From Mesorhabditis belari (taxonomy: Eukaryota > Nematoda > Chromadorea > Rhabditida > Rhabditidae), in assembly GCA_958450365.1 (NCBI GenBank), contig CAUEEP010000910.1, positions 901,001 through 965,000 of the forward strand: a stretch of 64,000 nt of DNA, given 5' to 3'. This document shows, in pieces, positions 34,511 through 45,200 of the stretch. A program made the position numbers and the translations under genes. The notes beneath the pieces are model-generated. The model was not told the origin of the DNA and ran no database searches. It worked only from the letters and a program-made list of their open reading frames with translations. Each line of letters starts with the position of its first letter. Position 1 is the stretch's first letter.

Positions 34511-35640
34511 CTCGAAGCACTTACCGCCAAAAATCCAAAGACCAATCCAAACATTGGAGTTGTCGGGGGGAAATTCTCTTAGATTGGAAATTGCTCTCGA
34601 TTTTATACTTATTCAAAGAGCCGTTGATCAAACAGATTCACAAACAAATGCCAAAAAAACTAAAAAATCGGGCACAGATTCCTCAACTCACGCCCACACT
34701 CAAGCTTTTTTCGTTTTTTTAGATCCAAGTACAAACAAATTACAACAAATGACTGCTGAATGGACGCACTTTGGCTAAATTCTCTCACTTTTGAGCACAG
34801 TTTTGGGAGATTCTTTTGCAATGCAATGATATTTGGTCAAATTTTCGAGTGACATCACAGTTTTGTGGCCGTTTTTCATTTGGATAATGCTGGAAAAGCG
34901 TAAACGTGGAGTCTTTGGAGTTTAAAAGAAGCTTAAAGCAACTGAAACTTTAGTCTGACTGATTATTCAAAGTTGGTTTTGGATGAAAAACGCGGGGAAA
35001 GAGGAGAACTTGACTCATCTTTGAGAAAATCATAATCATTCGAGAACCTGGAAAAAGTGCACGTCTAGTCGTGAGTAATTTGTGTAAATTTTAACTCAAA
35101 TACTTAAAACCAATTAGCTAAAGCCAGTTACAAATTTCTAGTTGTTCTTTTTTGTATATTTCGTAGCCGTTTACGACTAGTTACTTAATATAAATGACTT
35201 GAATTTCTTTGAAACTTAAAACTTTGGCTAAACACTTTTTCAGCTGTATGATGTCTAAATTAGAGTGTGCTCCTTGTTGACAGACAATTTGTGAGACAAA
35301 TTTTCATTGACAACTTGTATTTGTCAGACAATTGATCCGACAAACTTCTGACAACGCGTTTTCTAAAAGGTGCGCTTTTTAAGCAAAGCTATAAAGGTCG
35401 CGCAAAGCTATAAAGGTATAAAAAATTTGCAAACTTTTCTTAAAATATAGTAATGGATCGTTTTATTTTTAGGATTTAGGTTTTTTAGGGCGTGGAATTT
35501 TTTTTTGGAATGGTTTTAGTGCAAATGTAGACAATAGGCCTGGTAAATTCGTAAATAATATAATTTTTTAATAGTGTTTATTAACTTTTCCCATTTTAAA
35601 TGTTTTCTTTAATTTTAAATAGCATTTAAAAATTTTTAAG
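34511..35640. other. no gene seen
   Basis: AT-rich spacer without recognisable exons or repeats. Confidence 0.4.
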
Positions 35641-35643
35641 TTT

Positions 35644-35962
35644 TAGCGAAAGAGTAATAGAGTTAAGGAAAGGGTAATAGAGTTAAGGAAAGGGTAATAG
35701 AGTTAAGGAAAGGGTAATAGAGTTAAGGGAAGAGTAATAGAGTTAAGGGAAGAGTAATAGTGTTAAGGGAAGAGTAATAGAGTTAAGGAAAGGGTAATAG
35801 AGTTAAGGAAAGAGTAATAGAGTTAAGGGAAGAGTAATAGAGTTAATGGAAGAGTAATAGAGTTAAGGGAAGAGTAATAGAGTTAAGGGAAGAGTAATAG
35901 AGTTAATGGAAGAGTAATAGAGTTAAGGGAAGAGTAATAGAGTTAAGGGAAGAGTAATAGAA
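35644..35962. repeat. 20-bp minisatellite AGAGTTAAGGGAAGAGTAAT
   Basis: About 16 tandem 20-bp copies with little variation (GGAAAGGG versus GGGAAGAG), ending in a decayed AAAAAAGAG unit. Confidence 0.9.
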
Positions 35963-36102
35963 AAAAAGAGCGCAAGGTTTTAATGTACATTTGCATTTTG
36001 AAAAATTTGCTGATGCAAAGCATAGGGCTACGGTAGCTTATCCTTGGCGCGCGCTTTTTAGAAAATGCGTTGTCTGCAAGGAACACACTCTATTTACGAC
36101 AT

Positions 36103-36358
36103 TCAGCCGCTAACGCTAACGAAATTCGTTAACGGCTAGCCGATTACGAATCGAAATTTTTTCGCTAGCCGTGTACCATTTGTAATCGGCTTCTGCGAAC
36201 ATGGCTCGATTCAAATGAGTTTTTGTTTTCAATTTTTGATTTCTATTTATGCAAAACGCAAATCAGCAAACTAATCACAACAAGTGGGATAAAATTTATA
36301 ACATTTAACGGCTAGCCGTTAACGAATGATTCGTTAGCGGCTGAATTTCGTAAACGGC
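36103..36358. mobile_element. MITE with TTCAGCCGCTAACG ends
   Basis: Inverted ends ATTCAGCCGCTAACG and CGTTAGCGGCTGAAT, with internal TTCGTTAACGGCTAGCCG repeated and inverted, make the element strongly self-complementary. About 250 bp, non-coding, directly beside a mariner copy. Confidence 0.7.
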
Positions 36359-36369
36359 TACGAAATATA

Positions 36370-36880
36370 TTGGGTTGATGCATAATTATCCGGACTTCTT
36401 TTTGCGTGCTTGTATCTTTTTTGTTTTGAAAGCTTTTTGTCTATTTCTTTTTTTTAAATATTCGTTATTCTTTAGTGAACAAAATGCGTGTCGACAATCA
36501 TATCCATCTTCGCCATATCATGCTCTACCACTTCGAAAAGGGATGGTCTGCCGCAGAGTCGTTTCGCGATCTCAAAGAACTGGAGAAGCCCCAACGGACT
36601 ACCACGTCAATCGATCGCTCAAAAATTGGCAAACAAATAAGATCTACAACGATTTGGATGACTTGATAGACGATGTTAAAGCGTGGATTGCCTCCAAAGA
36701 TCGTTTATTCTTCGCTCGTGGAATCGATCGTCTTCCAAGCAAATGGCAATCAGTTATTGATGTAGGCGGTGAATATGCTCCAGAATAATCAATTAAACAT
36801 ATTTTTCTAACTATTTATGTTATTTTTTGTTAAATAAAATCATTTATAAAAGAAGTCCGGATAATTATGCATCAACCCAA
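36370..36880 (+). mobile_element. mariner with joined N- and C-terminal transposase parts
   Basis: TA-flanked, 511 bp, with 24-25-bp perfect inverted termini starting TTGGGTTGATGCATAATTAT. The + strand encodes the N-terminal HTH start (HIMLYHFEKGWSAAESF, from ATG 36484) and, in another frame up to TAA 36788, the transposase C-terminus (FFARGIDRLPSKWQSVIDVG, then GEYAPE). The catalytic centre is deleted and the two parts are out of frame. Perfect termini suggest recent activity supplied by a full-length relative elsewhere. Confidence 0.9.
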
Positions 36881-37830
36881 TAGTTTTATCTTTCACATTG
36901 CCAGTTCAACTGGTTCAACAACTGCCAATTCAATCCCTAAAAACCCATTTGTTTTCTCTTTCGCAAAACTTTACTTAAGTAAATGGTTAAAATGGTTAAA
37001 ACGGCTACGACATATAGTTTAAATTATGGTTAAAAACTTAAAAACTTAACCATAAGTCTCATCCGTCTCTTTTTTTCTGCGTTTACACACACTTTTCTTT
37101 TCTTTTTTTCTTTTCTTTTTTCTTTTCTTATCAACTCCGAGGAAATAACCATGATTTCTTTTGAAATTTGAAAATTTACCATACTTTTGTCATCGTTATT
37201 TGGCTGAATTTTCAAAATTTTCTCTGATCTATGAATCTTTTACTTAAGCCTAATGTCCGGTTCACTCAAAAACAAAGAAATTTGGAAAATCGTCGTCAAA
37301 CCGGCAATCTATTGTGAGTAACAGCTCTTTGCTATGGTTTACAGCTCTCAATACCTCTATTCTGAGTAATTGTGAGTAACAGCTCTCAATACCTCTATTC
37401 TATGGAAGTCTCGATATTTCTGATGATCTATCGAGGCTTCATTCCGTCTCATTCATTCAAAATTAGCATTAGAAGCTTTATTTAAAAATTAGCATTTCAT
37501 GCGATGGAAAAGACTTCACAGAACTCGTGGAAGAGCAGCTTATTGAGCTTTTCAAAGGTGTGTTTTATTAGAAACCTTGTCCTTTCCAACACTACCAGGG
37601 AATTTGTTTTGTTATCTTTGTTTTGTTGTCTTTGTTTGTCTAATAAGTTTCACTTTGAAATTTGAGGCTTTTTTTAAGACATGAATGAGTCTTTATCGTA
37701 CCAGTATCGCAATTTTAAATGTATTTTACATTTCGACTAGCCCGGTGGAGATGCGTTTAAACACTTGTTTAAACGCAAAAATCAAAATTGTGCAAAACAC
37801 TGAAATCTTTGCTTTCTTTTATTGAAATCA
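36881..37830. other. no gene seen
   Basis: Contains a duplicated ~45-bp segment (GAGTAACAGCTCT... CAATACCTCTATTCT) at 37316-37402. No exon chain. Confidence 0.4.
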
Positions 37831-38260
37831 TGGATTAGATTTAAAATTTTTATCACAATTAGCCGTTTCTGATTCTAAATTTGAAAGTATTCTTGGAAAA
37901 ATATTAGAAACAAAATTATGAAAGTTTAACCTAACCAACTAGGAATCGTTGAAATGTTCTTTGAGCGCGCGCGTAATCGCGTGCCGTCTGGCGCACGGCC
38001 CGGCTAGGTATACTCGGATTGGCCTGTGTAAAACGACTCATTACAATTACGTAGGGCCTTCCCTAAGACCCGAAAATCAATTTTTGGACGGTCCCGCTGT
38101 TGTCCTTCGGCGCGGGACCAAAAATTTCGTGGGCTGAAGGGCTTTGGGCTGAGCTCGGGCTGAGGCTGAGGCTTTGATGCTCTTGGGTCCCTAAATAGCC
38201 AAAATAACGCAGGACCCATCCAGTGACACAATTGCAATGTCAAATTATAAACATAGTAAA
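37830..38260. repeat. GC-rich repeat, copy 2 (inverted copy of 33590-34020)
   Basis: Reverse-orientation partner of the repeat at 33590-34020, about 3.8 kb away. It carries a short GGCTGAGGCTGAGGCTT insertion absent from copy 1. Confidence 0.7.
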
Positions 38261-38947
38261 CCAAACGTTTTCGTATTTCGTAATGTTTTTGTTTGTTTAA
38301 TTTAAGGCTTTTTTTAAAAACTGTATTTTGTTAGTCTACATTCGACTTTTCTAAAAAGCTGGTTACGGCAGTTTTCGAGAAATTGACACGTTTTAGAAAA
38401 AGCTTTAAGTCGAAAGGATTGCTCGAAATCAGATTATCAAAGGAAACTTTCCGGAATAAAGGGTCATGATCCAATTTTTCCTTATGTTTCTAAAAATTTG
38501 CTCCTTTTTGCGCTTTATGAGATTTCAAGGCGATAAGACGATAAAATTAACTTCAAGGTAGCGAAAATGGGAATATCTTCATTCTCACCATCAGTCGGTT
38601 CAAGGGTTTCATCCTATAAAATGACAGAATGCTAAATTTAATCAGAATTAGATTTAATTAGATTAGATTTAATGCAGGCACACAAAAAAATTTGATTAAA
38701 TTGAATCAATTGGCAAATTCGGCTCTTCTTTTCTTTTTCGATATTTTTAACAATCCCCAAAACTGACTGAAGCTTTTCTCTTTTCAAAACCGATTTCGAA
38801 TATTCATTTATTGATCAAATGGAAGTTTTTAAGCCCAAAGCATATCAAAAATAATTTTTGTTCAGCGCATCATTGGAAATCTTCATAGAAAAACCTATCA
38901 AAGTATCGAAAAAAGTGAGATACTGGAATGTTTCAGTGTACTAACTA

Positions 38948-39080
38948 TAAGTGAATTGGAAAGGAAGAACTGGAAAGGAAGAACTGGAAAGGAAGAACTG
39001 GAAAGGAAGAACTGGAAAGGAAGAACTGGAAAGGAAGAACTGGAAAGGAAGAACTGGAAAGGAAGAACTGGAAAGGAAAG
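38948..39080. repeat. GAACTGGAAAGGAA 14-bp minisatellite
   Basis: About nine perfect 14-bp copies; gives artefactual open frames on both strands with a 14-codon period. Confidence 0.9.
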
Positions 39081-39460
39081 AAAAGGAAAGTTTCAAAGCA
39101 ATAGTGAATCTCGGAAAAGCTTATGCAAATTTTAGAAGAAAACAATGAATAGCTAAAATTTTTGAATTCATCCAGCTTTTTCCGTCGAATTAATGTGAAG
39201 AACCGTTGACCAATCTGGAAATTTCTTGATTTTTTTCGATTTACACTATTCGCATGTTGGTCTATCTGACTAATAACATGGTTTAATAAAGTTAAACTTT
39301 TGTTGTTGATGTTTTGTTGTTACTATTGTTAGATGCTAAATATTTTAGTTAGGAAAGCACATAGAATTTGCCCAGCTTTTTGCACGTTTTTAGTTCACAT
39401 AGAGTGCGAAATTGTTGGGTGAAGTGCCATTTCGATTTACCGATTTAAAAGATTGAGGTT

Positions 39461-39871
39461 TTGGCTCTCCCCATTGGCAATCTAACTTTGAGCTCAAATT
39501 CCTCGGTGTTGAGCTATTCAATTAAAATAGTTTTTTTACCAATCGATAGAGAAAGACTTGGCGCATCTAATGATACCAAGAATGTTTAAATTGGACAATC
39601 CAACACCAAGAAATTTAAGTTCAAAGTTAGATTGCTAATAAGGGGGCGGAGCCAGAAAGACCTTTTATACACGCTCCGCCCCTTTTGCCATTGGCAATCT
39701 AACTTTGAGCTCAAATTCCTTGGTGTTGGGCTGTCCAATTCAAATAGTTTCGTACCAATCGATAGAGAAAGACTTTGTACATCCAATGATACCAAGAATA
39801 TCTAAATTGGACAGCTCAAAGTCAAGATATTTGCGCTCAAAGTCAGGTTGTCAATGGCAAAAGGGGCGGGG
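39461..39871. mobile_element. dimer of the palindromic GGCAATCTAACTTTGAGC MITE
   Basis: Two head-to-tail palindromic units (39461-39653 and 39670-39871) joined by GGAGCCAGAAAGACCTTTT and TATACACGC. The same dimer with the same joint is found at 56141-56593. Each unit has inverted arms around GGCAATCTAACTTTGAGC. Confidence 0.75.
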
Positions 39872-40425
39872 CTTGTATCAAATATCAAGATAACCTGTTT
39901 TGTTAGGATTAAAGTCCCAGTCTCTTGTCTCCCTACAGTATAAAAATAAATGACAAAAACTATCCTACTATTGTAGTATTGTAGAAGAGTTATTGGATTA
40001 TTATCGTAGAATCCTTTGACTAGTTTTATTCATTATATTGTTGTAAGACAAAGAGACCTGGACTTTGCAGTAATCTTTCCAAAAAAAACTCGTTTTGTAA
40101 TCGATTCTCAACAAAGAAAAGCTGACAATTTTCCAAGTTGTGCATCAAGTTTTCTAGAAACTCTGGAACTCTGGAAAAAAGACATGTAAAAGCCTTCTAA
40201 CACAGGTTGATCTAGAAATCTAGATGATGATGATGATGATAAAATGATCTAGAAATCGACAATATGATCTAGAAATTTTATATGAAAGCTTTAAAAAAGT
40301 ATACATTTATTCAACTTGAATAATGTAACAGAAACAAATACAAAATCCATTAACTAATACCCTAAAGATGTTGCAGAGAAAAGCCGATGTATATGGAAAA
40401 AGATCCAAAAAGAGCGGCTATCGGC
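39872..40425. other. no gene seen
   Basis: AT-rich spacer with short GATGATGATGATGATGAT and TTATTGTAGTATTGTAG runs only. Confidence 0.4.
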
Positions 40426-40427
40426 TA

Positions 40428-40677
40428 TCTAGCGGCTGGGATCGAACCCGTGATCTCGACGTGGATCCTAGGATAGGATCCTAGCTAGACTAGGATACAA
40501 GACTACTAACTAGACTAGGATACACGACTGCTAACTAGACTAGGATAGAAGACTGCTAACTAGACTAGGATACAAGACTCCTAACTAGACTAGGATGCAA
40601 GACTCCTAGCTAGACTAGGATACAAGACTCCTAGCTAGACTAGGATACAAGACTCCTAACCATTCAGCTATACCGGC
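40428..40677 (-). pseudogene. tRNA-like gene split by a 25-bp tandem array
   Basis: On the - strand an A-box (TAGCTGAATGG at 40660-40670) and a B-box (GGTTCGATCCC at 40438-40448) lie about 210 bp apart. The gap is filled by about eight units of TAGTCTAGCTAGGAGTCTTG+TATCC. Part of the unit (GGAGTCTTGTATCC) is the continuation of the tRNA's own D/anticodon arm, so the array seems to have grown from the tRNA at its intron position. It cannot give a normal tRNA as it stands. Confidence 0.6.
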
Positions 40678-41372
40678 AAAGGTTTTGTTGAAAAAAGGAA
40701 AGCTGAAGAGACAAGGTGAGCAGCCAGCACTCAGCTTTGCTCTGGCTTTTCTCTAAAACGCAGACAGAAGAGATTTTCCATAGAAAACCGCGTCTGAAAA
40801 GGTAAACGCCACTTATTTAACAGCCATTCAAAGTCCATTTTTCAATTGTTGCTGAACTTTTGCATCGAATTGTGCCTGTCTTTTGTGCTGTAGTCTTTTT
40901 TCCAATTTATTTACACAAAATTTACTGAAAATTTTAAAGAAATAGAATTTATTCGAAAAACACAAACACCCGTATAAGCATCATGCACAGAGAATGAATG
41001 AGGGGAACGGTGATTCGATGATCCACGAAATAGGAAAACGGGTACAGTACTTGATATCTAGCAGCTATCAGCTAGATATCTAGCAAAAGGGCGACGATAT
41101 TTTACTGCTAGAGATCTATTTCGTGGACTATTCAGACATCCAGACAAGTTAAGTGAAATCTTTAAGTATTATGTGTAAAGTAAAGCTCAACGAAGCACAT
41201 CGAGGGTTCTTTTTCGTTGAGTTTGTGAGAAGCTCTTTTTGGTTTTTTTTTGGACAACGAAAGTGACGGTGATGGGTTTTGGGATACGGTAGAAAAGGGC
41301 GTAAAATAGAGGAGGTATTTACCCGGCAAGGTAATAAAGTAAAGTAAGAGATGGGAAAGAAAGATTTTCAGA

Positions 41373-41450
41373 GAGTGGATTGAACCCTCGAGGTTTTTGC
41401 TTTCTGGGGCTTTCAGGGCAAATGCTCTAACCATTGAGCTATCTGGATCT
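41373..41450 (-). pseudogene. tRNA-like sequence with intron-like anticodon insert
   Basis: A-box TAGCTCAATGG and B-box GGTTCAATCCA on the - strand. The anticodon stem TTTGC/GCAAA encloses 17 nt, more than the normal 7, which suggests a ~10-nt intron. The acceptor stem pairs only partly, so it is probably a pseudogene; a functional tRNA is not excluded. Confidence 0.55.
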
Positions 41451-41499
41451 TCTTGCCAGAGAAGAAAGAGGAAATACAAGGGAATTATTGTAACAGGAT

Positions 41500-41745
41500 T
41501 ACGGTAGCTAGTACTAGGTTACTGTAGCTAGTACTAGGGCTACTGTAGCTAGTACTAGGTTACTGTAGCTAGTACTAGGCTACTGTAGCTAGTACTAGGT
41601 CACTGTAGCGAGTACTAGGATCACTGTACCTAGTACTAGGCTACTGTAGCTAGTACTAGGGTCGCTGTAGCTAGTACTAGGGTCACTGTAGCTAGTACTA
41701 GGTCACTGTAGCTAGTACTAGGTTACTGTAACTAGTACCAGGGTT
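41500..41745. repeat. CTGTAGCTAGTACTAGG 20-bp minisatellite
   Basis: About twelve 20-21-bp copies (ACTGTAGCTAGTACTAGGTT) containing the palindrome CTAGTACTAG. Confidence 0.9.
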
Positions 41746-42212
41746 ACTATATACTTGATCTTTAACTAGTACAGACTTTTCAGCCAATAGCTAAATGGAT
41801 ACGGAAGCTAGTGTTTTAAGAGCCTGACTTGCTTTAAAACGAAATCTTCTAAATAACAATTTAGCTACCGTATCCAGTAGTCTGATACTTTTCAAATAAC
41901 GACCAGTTTTCAATTGGTTACAGTAACTATTGTGCATTTAAGAAACGGTAGCTAAAATGACACTCTACCTAGGCCACGGTAGTTCACCGTAGCCTAAGTA
42001 GAAAATGACACTTGAGCAGAAAATGACATTTGACAGTAGCTCTTTCCTCAAGCTCTTTCTGGTACAGTAATCTTAAGTAATAAATGAGTATTCTAAGGAG
42101 TAGACAATGCAATTAGTGATGTTAGAAAAGCGAGCAACAACATTTTCCTCAATCACCGATATTCAACCAGTAAATATGTATATATCCGTATGAATTGCTT
42201 TTCCTCAAAACC

Positions 42213-45200
42213 TTATAATGTATACCGTTGTTTCTCGGGAATCTCTTCTTCTTTCAACTCTTCTCCATTCGTGTCAACTGCCGGTGTATGAGTGAACTTG
42301 GCCGGCTTATCGGTGGCAAAGAAGCAAAAGATGACGTTGCCGAGAATGAGAAGAACACCGTGAATGATGAAGACGATACGCCACTCGGCGAGGGTATTGT
42401 GACGACAAATGAGGAAGATGAGGAGAGGCTCGATGAAGAGCGAGAGACATTTGATGAATTGGATTTGCGAGAGGACGAAATGCGAGTGTTGCCTGAAATC
42501 TTATGCTTATTTGGATGATTTGTCAATCTACAATTTGTCAATGAGCTACAATTTGTCTTCCTAGTTCTAAAATGTGTCAACTCTAAGCTACTGTAAGCTC
42601 TAAAAGCTACCGTAATCTTGCTACTAGTTTTTTGCACGAATCTATCCACTTTTGGGCTCATTTTGTACTCACAAAGATGCCAAAGTTCATAGAAAATTGA
42701 ACAAGTTCATAGAACAAGAGCCTGATCAAAGATTACGGTAGTTTCCGATAGCTTTCAAACAATTCCGGAGACTTTAAAAGGATTTTTAACGTCTGCATTA
42801 TAGCTTAACAGTAAAGTTAGCTGTAAACTTATTTATAGCTTAGCTGCAAACGCACTTTTTCTGTCAATTCTTCACTTTTCATTCTAACGGCATACTGCTC
42901 CAAAGAAAATGAATCAACAAGTGCACCAGAAAGGGTTTAATTCCACTTTTTAAGCGCAAAGTACACCACACTAGTTCTTCATCTCATAATAAGTCTAGTT
43001 TGATGAAATTTGGCGATTTCTATTGGGTTGGTGAATTGAAAACTGCGGGCTATTGTGATATGTGACAGTTTGAGCACTTTCTTCAAAAGAAACCCATTTT
43101 GGTGTCAATGGAAAAGTTGTAGAGAATCAAAAATCAAGCTTAAATCCAAATTTTCAGAACGATTCAAAACTGGTTTTCAAGAAATGCCAAATTTAAGAAA
43201 GAAATGCCAAATTTTCACAAAACATTTTAAGCGAAACTACTAAGTGTATCTTTTTGGAAATTTGGCTATAAGCCTAGTTTTTGATTCTCTACAACTCTTC
43301 TATTGACACCAAAATGGGTTTCTTTTGAAGAAAGTGCTCAAACTCTCTATCGGACATCTCCAGTCCTCCATTTTTGAGTCTCACACTTGTCTCACACACA
43401 AACCAAGATCCCACTACGAAAGAGGAATCCGCAAATTGCCTGTAAAATGGGCAGAAGTCGTCAATAATAATGGAAATTATTTGGAATGAATTCATGGTTT
43501 TATGTTGAATAAATTTTAGTTCAAAGTCTGGCAGTTTTCAATGCACCAACCCAATGGATCGGACGTTCGATTTAGAGTGAATTAAGGTCCAACGTCTGAT
43601 CTAGAATCAAGCCGATCACTCTAAGACAGGCATCCGATTCAGAGTAAGATTTAGAATCTTACTCTGAGTCGGATGCCTGTCTTAGAGTGATCGGCTTGAT
43701 TCTAGATCAGACGTTGGACCTCACTTCACTCTAGACATCCGATCCAGAGTTAGACGACCCAGACGATTCTAGGACGATTCTAGGTCCTATCTAGAATCAG
43801 TCTAGATTGAACGGATTCCTAGATCGGACGTAACAGCTATAGTAGATTATTGGTGAAGAATCCAACAAGACTGGCTTTGTTCTATCCCAAGGATCAGCGA
43901 CTGATTCCAAGTGATTTTTAATCGAATAGTGTGTGTCACTTGTACCAATTTAGCACTAATATAATCAATAATAATGGAAATTATTTGGAATGAATTCATG
44001 GTTTTATGTTGAATAAATTTTAGTTCAAAGTCCCGCAGTTTTCAATTCACCAACCGAATATATCTAAAACTAATCTAATCTTTTTTTAATTTAATCATTT
44101 TTCCTGACTAGCTGAAACTTTCACAGGGTGCTTGTCAAAGCTGAAATGAAGCTAATATCCGAAGAAAACTCTCTCACCTGGCCACAAGTGTAGCGCACTT
44201 GTAGAAACCTCCGCAAATGCAACCCGTTGTCGACTCGATTACCAATAAAATCATTAGAGCCCAAGAGGCGTATTCCTAAAAAGAATCCAGTGTTCTAGTG
44301 TATGTTTCTAGGTTTGAAAAGGTTTGTTTACATGAGCACAAAGTACAATGAAGACAAGGCTCACCTTTGAAACGAATCCGAGAATGCAGAAGAAAACTCC
44401 GGAAACCATCAAAGCGATCGTGTTGAAAATGATCATTTTCACTTTCTCCGACAAACATCTGAAAGTTTGAAGTCAAATTCAAAGTTTTAGATTTCTATTT
44501 ATTGTATTTAGAAAGTTTTTATAGAGATTATTCAGTCTAGACTGTTTGGATTATATCTAGAATCTAGAATATTCAATCTAGAATAGTAGATTCTGTATAG
44601 AATCGCTGGATTACGGTAGTTAGTCTAGATTATGGTCATCGGTCTAGATTAGAATATTCAGTGTAGATTAGAGTATTCGTCTAGACTGTCTGTATTACGG
44701 TATTCAATCTAGAATAAGATATTCAGTCTAGAATAGCTAGATTAAGGTATTCAGTCTAGATAGAGTATTCAGTCTAGATTAGAGTATTCGGTCTTGACTG
44801 TCTGGATTACGGTATTAAACCTTGGACAGGATATTCAGTCTAGAATACCTAGGTTACGGTATTTGGTCTAGATTACGGTATTTAGTCTAGATTAGAGTAT
44901 ATTTACTATATTTTTTCTGTTTTATTCACTTTATTCTGTCACTAGCGATTCCGGAGCCGATTTTGAAGAGCAAATGCACGAAACGGGGAATGGCGACGAA
45001 GTAGCCAGTGTGCGCCACTTGGAAACCAAGAACCTGGAATGGAAAACGTAGTTTTCAAAATTAAAATATCTTTTTCTAATCGATTCAGAACCGATTCCAA
45101 CAGATTTCAACCGATTTCAACCGATTTTAACCGATTCCAACCGATTTTAACCGATTCCAACCGATTTTAACCGATTTTCAACTGATTTCAACCGTCTCAG

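Noticed and set aside
34180..36000. CRISPR-like arrays
   Set aside because: The repeats are contiguous, with no unique spacers, in a eukaryotic genome; they are minisatellites.
42228..42661. Acidic + strand frame and Ser-rich - strand frame over the last SLC17 exon
   Set aside because: Both are shadows; the third frame on the - strand continues the transporter in phase (QHSHFVLSQIQFIKC, EWRIVF) and explains the sequence.
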